Positions 1 to 7,057 of a stretch of DNA of 8,517 nucleotides are shown in pieces. Origin of the DNA: an uncultured Sphingomonadaceae bacterium (GTDB lineage Bacteria > Pseudomonadota > Alphaproteobacteria > Sphingomonadales > Sphingomonadaceae). Under the pieces are notes generated by a model. It searched no databases. It was not told the DNA's origin and was given only the letters and a program-made list of their open reading frames with translations. Numbering within the stretch: position 1 is the first letter of the stretch; every line of letters starts with the position of its first letter. The translations under genes were made by a program, and so were the position numbers. The stretch covers positions 1 through 8,517 of the forward strand of contig CAMLKX010000077.1 in NCBI GenBank assembly GCA_946480515.1, written 5' to 3'.

Positions 1-720
1 GACGAGATCGACAAGATCAGCCGCAAGTCGGACAATCCGTCGATCACCCGCGACGTGTCGGGCGAGGGGGTGCAGCAGGCGCTGCTGAAGCTGATGGAGG
101 GCACCACGGCCTCAGTTCCACCGCAAGGCGGGCGCAAGCATCCGCAGCAGGAGTTCCTGCAGGTCGACACGACGAACATCCTGTTCATCTGCGGCGGCGC
201 CTTCGCCGGGCTCGAGAAGATCATCGGCGACCGGCTGCAGGGCAAGTCGATCGGCTTCGGGGCCTATGTCGCCGCGCCGGAAGAGAAGCGCACCGGGGAA
301 GTGCTGAAGAATTGCGAGCCGGAAGACCTGCTCAAGTTCGGCCTGATCCCCGAGTTCATCGGGCGGCTGCCGGTCATCGCGACCCTCGAAGACCTTGATG
401 AGGAAGCGCTGGTCAAGATCCTGATCGAGCCGAAGAATGCGCTCGTCAAACAGTATCAGAAGCTGTTCGACATGGAGGAGGTCGAGCTCGACTTCACCGA
501 GGATGCGCTGGGCGCGGTTGCCCGCAAGGCGATCGATCGCAAGACCGGCGCTCGTGGCCTCCGCTCGATCCTCGAAGGCATTCTGCTCGACACCATGTTC
601 GACTTGCCGTCGATGGATGGGGTTGACGAGGTGCACATCGATCGGGACGTGGTCGAAGGCCGCAAGGAACCCGTGCGGGTCTACGCCAAGAAAGAAAAGG
701 CCGGCGGTGACGCTGCGTGA
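1..720 (+). CDS. clpX: ATP-dependent Clp protease ATP-binding subunit ClpX, 5'-partial
   Basis: This is the C-terminal 239 residues of ClpX, the hexameric AAA+ unfoldase that feeds substrates into ClpP in the cytoplasm. The window opens on the Walker B stretch DEIDKI, so the zinc-binding domain, Walker A and the GYVG pore loop lie outside; a full ClpX is about 420 residues. Visible motifs in order are the post-Walker B segment [16 protein letters not shown], the sensor 1 region [10 protein letters not shown], the IGF tripeptide (bases 250-258) that contacts ClpP, the arginine-finger region [10 protein letters not shown], and sensor 2 in TGARGLRSI. The IGF loop shows that this protein partners with ClpP, whose gene is usually just upstream, outside this window. 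The frame is intact to the TGA at 718-720. That stop overlaps the GTG start of the next gene, suggesting translational coupling. The identification is secure. Confidence 0.97.
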   Translation, partial: DEIDKISRKSDNPSITRDVSGEGVQQALLKLMEGTTASVPPQGGRKHPQQEFLQVDTTNILFICGGAFAGLEKIIGDRLQGKSIGFGAYVAAPEEKRTGEVLKNCEPEDLLKFGLIPEFIGRLPVIATLEDLDEEALVKILIEPKNALVKQYQKLFDMEEVELDFTEDALGAVARKAIDRKTGARGLRSILEGILLDTMFDLPSMDGVDEVHIDRDVVEGRKEPVRVYAKKEKAGGDAA

Positions 721-1352
721 CGGCTAGGCGGAGCTTCTCCGTTTTCATGGGGGCTATTGCGCTCCATCTGATATTAACAACGTCCCCAGCTGCCGCCGAA
801 TATCCGGTCCGAATTGTAGGTGGTTCGTCTGAGGAGACTGTTGAGGCCGCGGACGGGACGGTTCGACACACGGCTTCGGGATTAATCTTTCCCAGCAAGA
901 TAGGCGACATGCCCGCCCGCAGGATCGATGTCTACGGCGCAGGTGACGTTTCGGTTAATTACACGCTCTCGGGCGGCGGTCTTGATGATCCATGGATAGA
1001 TTTCTTCGTTTACCGAGGCTTGGCCAGCATTGATGAAGAAGCAAACGAGGTTGAGCAGGCCATCCAGCAACGATGGCACGGTCTGACGCGGGCCGAAGCT
1101 CCAGCGCCGCTGGCCACTCTTCGTGACGGTCGAGTCGCTTGGTTTAAGGCCAAGGCGGATGATCGCAGTTTCACAACAGGCTTTGCACTGGTCCGCAGGG
1201 GAGAATGGTTTCTGAAGGCCCGGTTCAGCATTCCTGACGAGGCGGCGGCTGGTACAATCGAGCGTACCGTGGCGGCGCTTTCTGCACTGCCATGGAACTG
1301 GAACCCTCAAGACGGATCAGAAGTAGGGAAAGTGGCCGTTGTCGGAAGATAG
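717..1352 (+). CDS. Secreted or periplasmic protein of unknown function
   Basis: This 211-residue protein is not one I can name. The GTG start at 717 overlaps the clpX stop (GTGA). I prefer it over the in-frame ATG at 747 because it supplies the two arginines of a signal peptide: basic n-region MTARRS, hydrophobic core of about residues 7-20, and an AAA site near residue 27 before EYPVRI. The later ATG would remove the charged end. The mature part has no membrane segment and no cysteines. It contains a pattern like [16 protein letters not shown] followed by [12 protein letters not shown], which I associate loosely with small secreted hypothetical proteins, and several predicted beta-rich stretches. 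It overlaps the next gene by 14 bases, so the two are probably made together. Codon use includes rarer AT-rich codons (for example ATA, TTA) than clpX and lon, hinting at a different history. Function is unknown. Confidence 0.8.
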   Translation: MTARRSFSVFMGAIALHLILTTSPAAAEYPVRIVGGSSEETVEAADGTVRHTASGLIFPSKIGDMPARRIDVYGAGDVSVNYTLSGGGLDDPWIDFFVYRGLASIDEEANEVEQAIQQRWHGLTRAEAPAPLATLRDGRVAWFKAKADDRSFTTGFALVRRGEWFLKARFSIPDEAAAGTIERTVAALSALPWNWNPQDGSEVGKVAVVGR

Positions 1353-1848
1353 TGAGCGGTCTTACGTCACTGCAGCTCTACTGCCACTACTACCCAGGTT
1401 GCTAGAGCCGCGCCGGCCGTTCCTGACAGTTGGTCTGGCGTGGGCGGTCTCTTTCTTTCCCAGCATCCTGCTGTCGTGGTTGGTGACTCGCCTCGGTCCA
1501 GGCATTGCGCAACCGTCGTTTCCGGAGGGTAGTCTCGGGCTGTTCGTTGCGGTCGTGATCATCAGCCCACTGGTCGAATCGGTGCTGATGGGCCTAGGCA
1601 TCGACCTGCTGCGCCGCTGGTTCGCTCCGGGCGCGGCCGTGATCGCGAGTGCGGTTGGCTGGGGCGTGCTTCATTCAAGCCTCGCGCCAGCGTGGGGGCT
1701 GGTAATCTGGTGGCCGTTCCTGATCTTCTCGATAATCTTCGTCACCTGGCGATCGCACGGTTACTGGCCAGCGGTGGGGATGGCGGCAGCGGTGCACGCC
1801 TTGCAGAATTTGGTGCCTGGTCTGGTTCTGATCGCCGGCGTCAATTGA
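1339..1848 (+). CDS. Integral membrane protein, degenerate CPBP (CAAX/Rce1-type) protease-like
   Basis: This 169-residue protein has about five hydrophobic segments (roughly residues 28-50, 66-88, 97-115, 118-137 and 143-167) and should sit in the inner membrane. Its helices carry the spaced motifs of CPBP intramembrane metalloproteases: SPLVES around Glu80 where the family has EExxxR, WGVLH (Trp108 to His112) where it has FxxxH, and HALQN (His153 to Asn157) where it has HxxxN. The first Glu and both His are kept, but the second Glu is Ser81 and the Arg is missing (Gly85). It could therefore be a divergent protease or a non-catalytic relative. The TTG start at 1339 is chosen for the AGGGA at 1325-1329, nine bases upstream, and it overlaps the preceding secreted-protein gene. 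CPBP proteins are known in prenyl-protein processing, bacteriocin immunity and membrane scaffolding; the role here is unknown. The family call is moderately sure. Confidence 0.78.
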   Translation: MSEDSERSYVTAALLPLLPRLLEPRRPFLTVGLAWAVSFFPSILLSWLVTRLGPGIAQPSFPEGSLGLFVAVVIISPLVESVLMGLGIDLLRRWFAPGAAVIASAVGWGVLHSSLAPAWGLVIWWPFLIFSIIFVTWRSHGYWPAVGMAAAVHALQNLVPGLVLIAGVN

Positions 1849-1872
1849 TCTGGGGGAAGGCCGCGCCCATAT
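1845..1872 (+). promoter_or_regulatory. Candidate heat-shock (RpoH-type) promoter for lon
   Basis: TTGATC at 1845-1850 and CCCATAT at 1866-1872 are 15 bases apart and partly match the RpoH pattern (CTTGAA, then CCCCATnT). They lie 40 bases or more ahead of the lon start. The -35 match is poor, and the call rests mainly on the -10-like element and on lon commonly being heat-shock controlled. Confidence 0.22.
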
Positions 1873-1899
1873 GGCGATGAATTGCGGCGCAGGCCGCGC

Positions 1900-1904
1900 A
1901 GGAG
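1900..1904 (+). promoter_or_regulatory. Ribosome binding site that sets the lon start
   Basis: AGGAG lies seven bases before the TTG at 1912. It decides between that start and the in-frame TTG at 1882, which has no comparable site and would add ten arginine-rich residues not typical of Lon. Confidence 0.75.
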
Positions 1905-1911
1905 CTTTGAA

Positions 1912-4299
1912 TTGACTCGTCAGTACCCGATTCTCCCACTTCGCGACATCGTTGTCTTCCCGCATCGCATCGTTCCCCTGTTCGTCGGACGCGAACGATC
2001 GGTTGCCGCGCTCGAGGCGGCGATGGGGGCCGACAAGGAAATCTTCCTCGTCGCGCAGCTTGACCCGAGCGAGGATGATCCCGACCGCGATGCGCTTTAC
2101 GATCTGGGCGTTGTCGCCACGGCGATGCAGCTCCTCAAGCTGCCGGACGGGACGGTGCGGGTGCTTGTCGAGGGCATTCGCCGTGCTCGCCTGGTCGGGC
2201 TTACCCAGGACGGCGACCATATGGTCGCCGAGGTCGAAGATGTCGCCGAGGAATCTTCGGATGGTCCGGAAGGCCATGCGTTGATGCGGTCTGTCGTCGA
2301 CCAGTTCGAGAATTATGCCAAGCTCAACAAGCGGCTGCCCGCAGAAACAAGCGTCCAGCTGACCGAGATCGAGGATCCGTCGATCCTTGCCGATGCTGTG
2401 GCGTCGAATCTTTCGGTCAAGGTCGCCGACAAGCAGGCCTTGCTCGCCGAGCTCAACCCGGCGCGGCGGCTGGAGATGGTGTTTGCCTTCATGGAAGGTG
2501 AGCTGGGCGTGCTTCAGGTCGAGAAGAAGATCCGTAGCCGGGTCAAGCGCCAGATGGAGAAGACCCAGCGCGAATATTACCTCAACGAGCAGTTGAAGGC
2601 GATCCAGCGGGAGCTTGGCAACGAAAGCGAGGAGGGCGGCGATGAGCTGACCGAGCTTGCCACCAAGATTCGCAAGACTCGCCTGTCGAAGGAAGCGCGT
2701 CAGCGGGCCAACGCCGAGCTCAAGAAGCTCAAGGCGATGGCGCCGATGTCGGCGGAATCAACCGTGGCCCGCAATTATCTCGACGTGTTGCTCGGCCTAC
2801 CCTGGGGCAAGAAGTCGCGGCTGAAGCGCGACATCGCGGATGCTCAGCGGATTCTGGACGAGGATCATTTCGGGCTGGAAAAGGTGAAGGAACGGATCGT
2901 CGAATATCTCGCCGTTCAGGCCCGCACCAACAAGCTCAAGGGACCGATCCTGTGTCTGGTTGGTCCTCCAGGGGTCGGCAAGACGTCGCTTGGCCGTTCG
3001 ATCGCCCGTGCGACTGGACGCGAGTTCGCGCGCCAATCGCTGGGCGGTGTCCGGGATGAGGCTGAGATCCGCGGCCACCGCCGCACCTACATCGGCTCGC
3101 TTCCGGGCAAGATCATTTCCAATCTGCGCAAGGCCGGAACGAGCAACCCGCTGTTCCTGCTCGACGAGATCGACAAGCTCGGCCAGGACTTCCGCGGCGA
3201 TCCCGCATCGGCGCTGCTCGAGGTGCTCGATCCGGAACAGAACTCGAAGTTCCAGGACCACTACCTGGAACTCGACATCGACCTGTCGGACATCATGTTC
3301 GTGACCACCGCGAACAGCCTCAACCTGCCGCAGCCGCTGCTCGACCGGATGGAGATCATCCGCCTCGAAGGCTACACCGAGGACGAGAAGGTCGAGATCG
3401 CCAAGCGCCACCTGATCCCCAAGCAAATGGAAGCGCACGGACTGAAAGCGGACGAGCTTGCCTTTGCCGACGACGGGCTGCGGGCGATCATCCGCCATTA
3501 CACGCGTGAAGCCGGGGTCCGCACGCTCGAACGCGAGCTGGCCAAGGTCGCACGCAAGTCGCTTCGTCAGATCCTCGAAGCGAAAGCCGAGCGGATCGAG
3601 CTGACTCCTGACAATGCCGGTGAGTTCCTCGGGGTGCGCCGCTACCGCTTCGGTGTCGGCGAGGAGGAGGATCAGATCGGCGCGGTCACCGGCCTCGCCT
3701 GGACCGAAGTCGGCGGTGAGTTGCTGACGATCGAGGCGGTGACCGTGCCGGGCAAGGGCCAGGTGCGCACGACCGGCAAACTCGGCGAGGTCATGCAGGA
3801 ATCGGTTCAGGCAGCGATGAGCTTCGTCAAGGCGCGCTCGCCAAGCTTTGGCGTCAAGCCGAGCATCTTCGCCAAGAAGGACATCCACATCCACTTGCCT
3901 GAGGGCGCGGTTCCGAAAGACGGACCTTCGGCGGGCATCGGGATGGTTACGGCGATGATCTCGACGTTGACCGGAGTTGCTGTCCGGCGTGACGTCGCCA
4001 TGACGGGCGAAGTGACACTGCGCGGACGTGTGCTACCGATCGGTGGCCTCAAGGAGAAGCTGCTGGCGGCGCTACGCGGCGGCATCACGACTGTCCTGAT
4101 CCCGGCGGAGAATGAAAAGGATTTGGTCGAGATTCCCGCAAACGTCACCGCGGGGCTGGAGATCGTGCCGGTGTCGCACGTCGACGAAGTGCTCGCGAGA
4201 GCACTTGTCGGTCCGCTCACTGCGATCGAGTGGACCGAGGCTGACGAGCAGGCAGTGATTCCACCGCATGGGACGGAGCCTCCGACGCTTCGTCACTGA
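1912..4299 (+). CDS. lon: Lon protease (ATP-dependent endopeptidase La)
   Basis: Lon is a homo-oligomeric cytoplasmic AAA+ serine protease that degrades misfolded and regulatory proteins. From the TTG at 1912 the product is 795 residues, close to the usual length, and begins [18 protein letters not shown], the expected opening of the Lon N-terminal domain. That domain runs to about residue 195, followed by a charged helical linker. The AAA+ module has Walker [10 protein letters not shown] (351-359) and Walker B LFLLDEID (Asp418-Glu419), with [10 protein letters not shown] near 532-541 as sensor 2. The protease domain has Ser673 in PKDGPSAG and Lys716 in GGLKEK, the catalytic dyad, so the enzyme should be active. 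The gene starts 63 bases after the membrane-protein gene and is followed 70 bases later by hupB, a widely conserved order. Two unrelated genes separate it from clpX. The longer TTG start at 1882 is less likely. Confidence 0.97.
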   Translation: MTRQYPILPLRDIVVFPHRIVPLFVGRERSVAALEAAMGADKEIFLVAQLDPSEDDPDRDALYDLGVVATAMQLLKLPDGTVRVLVEGIRRARLVGLTQDGDHMVAEVEDVAEESSDGPEGHALMRSVVDQFENYAKLNKRLPAETSVQLTEIEDPSILADAVASNLSVKVADKQALLAELNPARRLEMVFAFMEGELGVLQVEKKIRSRVKRQMEKTQREYYLNEQLKAIQRELGNESEEGGDELTELATKIRKTRLSKEARQRANAELKKLKAMAPMSAESTVARNYLDVLLGLPWGKKSRLKRDIADAQRILDEDHFGLEKVKERIVEYLAVQARTNKLKGPILCLVGPPGVGKTSLGRSIARATGREFARQSLGGVRDEAEIRGHRRTYIGSLPGKIISNLRKAGTSNPLFLLDEIDKLGQDFRGDPASALLEVLDPEQNSKFQDHYLELDIDLSDIMFVTTANSLNLPQPLLDRMEIIRLEGYTEDEKVEIAKRHLIPKQMEAHGLKADELAFADDGLRAIIRHYTREAGVRTLERELAKVARKSLRQILEAKAERIELTPDNAGEFLGVRRYRFGVGEEEDQIGAVTGLAWTEVGGELLTIEAVTVPGKGQVRTTGKLGEVMQESVQAAMSFVKARSPSFGVKPSIFAKKDIHIHLPEGAVPKDGPSAGIGMVTAMISTLTGVAVRRDVAMTGEVTLRGRVLPIGGLKEKLLAALRGGITTVLIPAENEKDLVEIPANVTAGLEIVPVSHVDEVLARALVGPLTAIEWTEADEQAVIPPHGTEPPTLRH

Positions 4300-4307
4300 T
4301 CAGATTC

Positions 4308-4367
4308 GCCCACTAGGCTTTGGCTGATCGAATGGATATTGTCGGGGTTTGCTTCGATCAGGTGGGC
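4308..4367 (+). promoter_or_regulatory. Inverted repeat in the hupB leader, covering the ribosome binding site
   Basis: CTGATCGAA at 4324-4332 is perfectly complementary to TTCGATCAG at 4353-4361, with a 20-base loop. Just outside, GCCCAC at 4308-4313 pairs with GTGGGC at 4362-4367, leaving ten unpaired bases on the left side only. The right arms overlap the AGGTGG at 4360-4365 that serves the ATG at 4370. The structure could limit hupB translation, or could be a protein binding site or a weak transcription barrier after lon. No T-run follows, so a classical terminator is unlikely. Confidence 0.45.
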
Positions 4368-4369
4368 AC

Positions 4370-4642
4370 ATGAACAAGCAGGAACTTATCGGCCAGGTTG
4401 CCGACCGCGCCGGGCTTAGCCGGAATGATGCGAGCCGCGCGATCGAGACAATGCTGGAGGTGATCACTGCCACTCTGAAGCGTGGAGATGAGGTGCGCCT
4501 GGTCGGGTTCGGGAATTTTTCGGTCACTCGCCGCAAGGCGTCTACTGGCCGCAATCCGAGAACCGGGGAAGCGATGCAGATCAAGGCCAGCTCCCAGCCG
4601 AAGTTCCGTCCCGGCAAGATCCTCAAGGACGCGGTTCAGTAG
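4370..4642 (+). CDS. hupB: DNA-binding protein HU
   Basis: HU is a small dimeric nucleoid protein that binds and bends DNA with little sequence preference. The 90-residue product is the normal family length. Residues 1-40 form the helical dimer body; GFGNF at 46-50 is the signature turn; the arm includes RNPRTGE at 61-67 with the intercalating proline at 63; and the C-terminal FRPGKILKDAV matches the family end. The ATG at 4370 is chosen because MNKQEL is the canonical HU start and AGGTGG lies just ahead at 4360-4365; an in-frame upstream start at 4349 would add seven atypical residues. It follows lon, as in many proteobacteria. HU versus IHF is settled by the N-terminus, the RNPRTGE arm and the length, but the alpha or beta subtype cannot be separated here. 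Confidence 0.95.
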   Translation: MNKQELIGQVADRAGLSRNDASRAIETMLEVITATLKRGDEVRLVGFGNFSVTRRKASTGRNPRTGEAMQIKASSQPKFRPGKILKDAVQ

Positions 4643-4649
4643 GTCGGGC

Positions 4650-4666
4650 CGGGCTGGACAGGCCCG
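4650..4666 (+). terminator. Weak GC hairpin after hupB
   Basis: CGGGCT at 4650-4655 can pair with GGCCCG at 4661-4666 (one G-T pair) around a five-base loop, eight bases after the hupB stop. No T tract follows, so it may only slow transcription or protect the 3' end, and hupB transcripts might read into tRNA-Val. Confidence 0.3.
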
Positions 4667-4703
4667 CCGTGCTGACTTATGCGCCCCCGACCGGGAGCAG
4701 CGT

Positions 4704-4778
4704 GGGCGCGTAGCTCAGTGGTAGAGCACTGTGTTCACACCGCAGGGGTCGCAAGTTCAATCCTTGCCGCGCCCACCA
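4704..4778 (+). tRNA. tRNA-Val (anticodon CAC)
   Basis: The sequence folds into a full cloverleaf. The acceptor arms GGGCGCG (4704-4710) and CGCGCCC (4768-4774) pair perfectly. The D arm is GCTC/GAGC with GG in the loop, and the anticodon arm CTGTG/CGCAG carries loop TTCACAC. Anticodon CAC (4736-4738) reads GUG valine codons, common in this GC-rich genome. The T arm is GCAAG/CTTGC with loop TTCAATC, the discriminator base is A, and CCA is encoded at 4776-4778. The gene lies 61 bases after hupB and 20 bases before the convergent purU stop. No direct repeat of its 3' end is visible nearby, so there is no sign of an integrated element. Confidence 0.96.
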
Positions 4779-4798
4779 TGCTCTCTCCCGGCCAGCAT

Positions 4799-5653
4799 CT
4801 AATCACGAAATACGACGGTCTTGGAGCCATTCGCGAGAATCCGGTCCTCCAGGAACCAGCGAACGGCCCGGGCGAGAACCCGCCGCTCGATGTCGCGGCC
4901 TTTCCGCGCCAGATCATCCGGAGTGTCGGAGTGGCTGATCCGCTCCACATCCTGCTCGATGATCGGTCCTTCATCCAGGTCCGCGGTTACAAAATGAGCG
5001 GTCGCTCCGATCAGCTTGACCCCTCGCTGATGCGCCTGATGGTAGGGCTTTGCGCCTTTGAAGCCGGGCAGGAAGCTGTGGTGGATGTTGATGCATCGCC
5101 CGGCCAAATCCGATGAAAGATCATCCGACAGGATCTGCATGTAGCGCGCCAGGACGACCAAATCGGGGTTGGTCCCGCCGATGATCGTTCGGATCTGTTG
5201 CTCCTGCTCGGCCTTCGTATCCTTCGTCACCGGCAGATGATGGAAGGGCACTCCGTCAGTAAGCGACACGGTCAATGCGGAGCGGGGATGGTTGCTGATG
5301 ATTCCGACCACGTCCATCGGCAGCTCGCCAATTCGATTGCGGTACAGCAGGTCGTCGAGGCAGTGATCGAACCTGGAGACCAACAGCAGCGCCCGCTTCC
5401 GCTCGTCCTTTCGCCGCATCTTCAGGTCCATCGCAAAATGAGAGCGCATCTGCTCAAGCTGCGGCTCGAGGTCCCGCATTGCATTCTGCGCCAGGTCGAA
5501 CACGACCCGCATGAAAAACCGGCCAGTGGTGACATCGTCGAATTGCTGGGCCTCGAGGATGTTCCCTCCCGCGTCCGCCAGCGCCGATGCAACTGAGGCC
5601 ACGATCCCCGGCCGATCATCGCAAGACAAGGTCAAGATATAGGCTGTTCGCAT
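4799..5653 (-). CDS. purU: Formyltetrahydrofolate deformylase PurU
   Basis: PurU hydrolyses 10-formyltetrahydrofolate to tetrahydrofolate and formate. This balances the one-carbon pool and can supply formate for purine synthesis by PurT. The 284-residue product has the standard two parts. An N-terminal ACT domain (about 4-85, opening [17 protein letters not shown]) is a regulatory amino-acid-sensing fold. A formyltransferase-type domain (about 88-270) has SNHP near 120, RYMQILS at 170-176, [20 protein letters not shown] at 188-207 (Asn189, His191) and DEGPIIEQ with Asp227, giving the Asn-His-Asp catalytic set. The ACT domain and length separate it from PurN. The ATG at 5653 fits the family start although the ribosome site is weak. 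It is divergent from the DUF1244 gene and tail-to-tail with tRNA-Val. No other folate gene is adjacent. Confidence 0.95.
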   Translation of the reverse strand: MRTAYILTLSCDDRPGIVASVASALADAGGNILEAQQFDDVTTGRFFMRVVFDLAQNAMRDLEPQLEQMRSHFAMDLKMRRKDERKRALLLVSRFDHCLDDLLYRNRIGELPMDVVGIISNHPRSALTVSLTDGVPFHHLPVTKDTKAEQEQQIRTIIGGTNPDLVVLARYMQILSDDLSSDLAGRCINIHHSFLPGFKGAKPYHQAHQRGVKLIGATAHFVTADLDEGPIIEQDVERISHSDTPDDLARKGRDIERRVLARAVRWFLEDRILANGSKTVVFRD

Positions 5654-5757
5654 CGAGCTGAGCTTTGCTACGGGTCAGGAGAGTTGGCGCGGCAGGTGGC
5701 ACAGCCGCCGCCGGAACGATAGTCGTATCAAGCCGGAATTCGAGATTGGGGATAATG
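5654..5757. promoter_or_regulatory. Intergenic region between divergent purU and the DUF1244 gene
   Basis: These 104 bases should hold the promoters for both divergent genes. I see no convincing -35/-10 pair on either strand. GGGGA at 5748-5752 is a plausible ribosome binding site for the ATG at 5758. An open frame runs back from the DUF1244 gene to a TTG at 5665, but it has no ribosome site and low-complexity content, so I do not treat it as coding. Confidence 0.4.
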
Positions 5758-6060
5758 ATGGGTGAGGCGCTGGACAATGACGCGGTGGCTGCCGCTGCGT
5801 TTCGCCGGTTGATTGCGCATTTGCAGCATCGCGCCGACGTCCAGAACGTCGATCTGATGGGGACCGGTGGCTTTTGCCGCAATTGCCTCGCCGACTGGCT
5901 GATGGAGGCGTCCAACGAGCAGGGTAGTCCAATCAGCCGCGATGGCGCTCGCCAAGTCATTTACGGCATGCCTTACGAGCATTGGAAAGCTGCACAGCCG
6001 CCCGCCACCGCGGAGCAACTCGCGCGCATGGAGCAGAGCGTTGCCCGCAACCAGCGCTAG
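5758..6060 (+). CDS. DUF1244 family protein (small CxxC protein)
   Basis: This 100-residue protein matches the DUF1244 family, a compact, mainly helical domain of unknown function common in Alphaproteobacteria. The recognisable run is FRRLIAHLQHRADVQNVDLM (15-34), then GGFCRNCLADW with Cys40 and Cys43, and IYGMPYEHWK further on, which is the family signature. The CxxC pair could bind a metal or act in redox chemistry, but with only two cysteines a metal site would need partner residues or a dimer; this is inference. ATGs at 5755 and 5758 are both in frame. I choose 5758 for its five-base spacing from GGGGA, and the resulting length is typical. The last 20 bases overlap the aldo/keto reductase gene, implying co-translation. 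It is cytoplasmic, with no signal peptide. Confidence 0.88.
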   Translation: MGEALDNDAVAAAAFRRLIAHLQHRADVQNVDLMGTGGFCRNCLADWLMEASNEQGSPISRDGARQVIYGMPYEHWKAAQPPATAEQLARMEQSVARNQR

Positions 6061-7057
6061 TGAGGACAAGCGGGCAGTCGGCCCGTTCCGAGTTACGCCG
6101 ATCGGCCTCGGCTGCATGGGGCTGAGTCACGCTTACGGATATCCGCCGACCCGCGAGGATGCCGTCGACTTCCTCAACCGCGCGCTCGATCTCGGCTATG
6201 ATTTCCTCGACACCGCGGCGGTGTATGGGTTTGGTGGCAATGAAGAGCTGATCGGGAAGGCGATCAGCCATCGTCGCGACGAGTTTGTGCTCGCTTCGAA
6301 GTGCGGCCTGCTTGGCGGCAAGGACAGCAGGGTGATTGACGGCCGCCCCGAGACCCTGTTGCGGACGCTTGATGAGGCGCTGGTCCGGCTGCGAACCGAC
6401 GTCATCGACCTTTATTATCTGCACCGCTGGGACAAGAGCGTTCCACTCGAGGAGTCGGTCGGCGCACTGGGTCGAATGGTCGAATCAGGCAAGGTTCGAG
6501 CGATCGGCTTGAGCGAAGTGTCAGCCGCAATGATCCGCAAGGCCCACGCGGTTCATCCGATCACGGCGGTTCAGAACGAATATTCCCCGTGGACCCGCAA
6601 CGTCGAGCTTGGCGTGCTGAACACGACTCGTGAATTGGGAATCGCGCTCGTGGCCTTCTCGCCGGTCGGGCGCGGTTTTTTGGCCGGAGCTGTGCGCGGT
6701 TCGGGTGACTTGCCGGAGGGCGACTTTCGCCGAGGGATGCCGCGGTTCCAGGGAGAAAATCTCGCCCACAATCTTCGGCTGCTCGGACAGTTCGAAACCA
6801 TTGGTGACGAGTTAGGCTGCACTCCGGCCCAACTGGCACTGGCGTGGGTGCTGTCGAGGGCGGATCATGTCGTCGCGATTCCCGGCACCACCTCCCGGGC
6901 GCACGCCGAGGAAAATCTTCAGGCGCTTGCGGTGCAACTTCCCCAAGAGGCGATCACCAGGATTGAAACTATCCTCGGCCCGCACAGCATTGCCGGAGGC
7001 CGCTATAGTGAGGCGATGCAAGCTTCGGTCGATACGGAAGAATTTCCGCCCGACTAG
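6041..7057 (+). CDS. Aldo/keto reductase
   Basis: This is an NADPH-dependent oxidoreductase of the aldo/keto reductase superfamily, a cytoplasmic TIM barrel acting on small aldehydes or ketones. From the TTG at 6041 the product is 338 residues. The catalytic tetrad is present: Asp57 and Tyr62 in FLDTAAVYG, Lys87 in LASKCG, His128 in YYLHRWD. Later motifs are GLSEVS, VQNEYSPWTRN, LGIALVAFSPVGRGFLAG, and IPGTTSRAHAEENL near the C-terminus, which grips the NADP 2'-phosphate. The pattern resembles the YajO/AKR11-13-like group; the substrate is unknown. The start is the TTG because GGAG lies seven bases ahead (6030-6033); upstream starts give a proline- and serine-rich tail lying wholly over the DUF1244 gene. 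It overlaps that gene by 20 bases and shares a CTAG stop with the regulator gene on the other strand. Confidence 0.93.
   Translation: MPATSASEDKRAVGPFRVTPIGLGCMGLSHAYGYPPTREDAVDFLNRALDLGYDFLDTAAVYGFGGNEELIGKAISHRRDEFVLASKCGLLGGKDSRVIDGRPETLLRTLDEALVRLRTDVIDLYYLHRWDKSVPLEESVGALGRMVESGKVRAIGLSEVSAAMIRKAHAVHPITAVQNEYSPWTRNVELGVLNTTRELGIALVAFSPVGRGFLAGAVRGSGDLPEGDFRRGMPRFQGENLAHNLRLLGQFETIGDELGCTPAQLALAWVLSRADHVVAIPGTTSRAHAEENLQALAVQLPQEAITRIETILGPHSIAGGRYSEAMQASVDTEEFPPD

Noticed and set aside
112..636. Open frame of 174 codons antisense to clpX
   Set aside because: A shadow of the clpX frame; no plausible ribosome site or domain features.
1882..1911. Longer Lon start at TTG 1882
   Set aside because: It adds ten arginine-rich residues atypical of Lon and lacks the AGGAG that precedes the TTG at 1912.
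2797..3894. Long open frame (365 codons) on the minus strand within lon
   Set aside because: It lies wholly antisense to the conserved AAA+ and protease domains of Lon. Long antisense frames are expected in GC-rich coding DNA, and the product shows no recognisable motif.
4643..4798. tRNA-Val as an integration site of a mobile element
   Set aside because: No repeated copy of the tRNA 3' end, integrase or phage-like gene is present; the flanking genes are core genes.
5665..5757. N-terminal extension of the DUF1244 protein from a TTG at 5665
   Set aside because: The extension is low-complexity, has no ribosome site, lies in the likely promoter zone of purU, and exceeds the family length; ATG 5758 fits better.
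5942..6040. N-terminal extension of the aldo/keto reductase from ATG 5942
   Set aside because: The extra 33 residues are read out of frame over the conserved end of the DUF1244 gene and have no place in the reductase fold.
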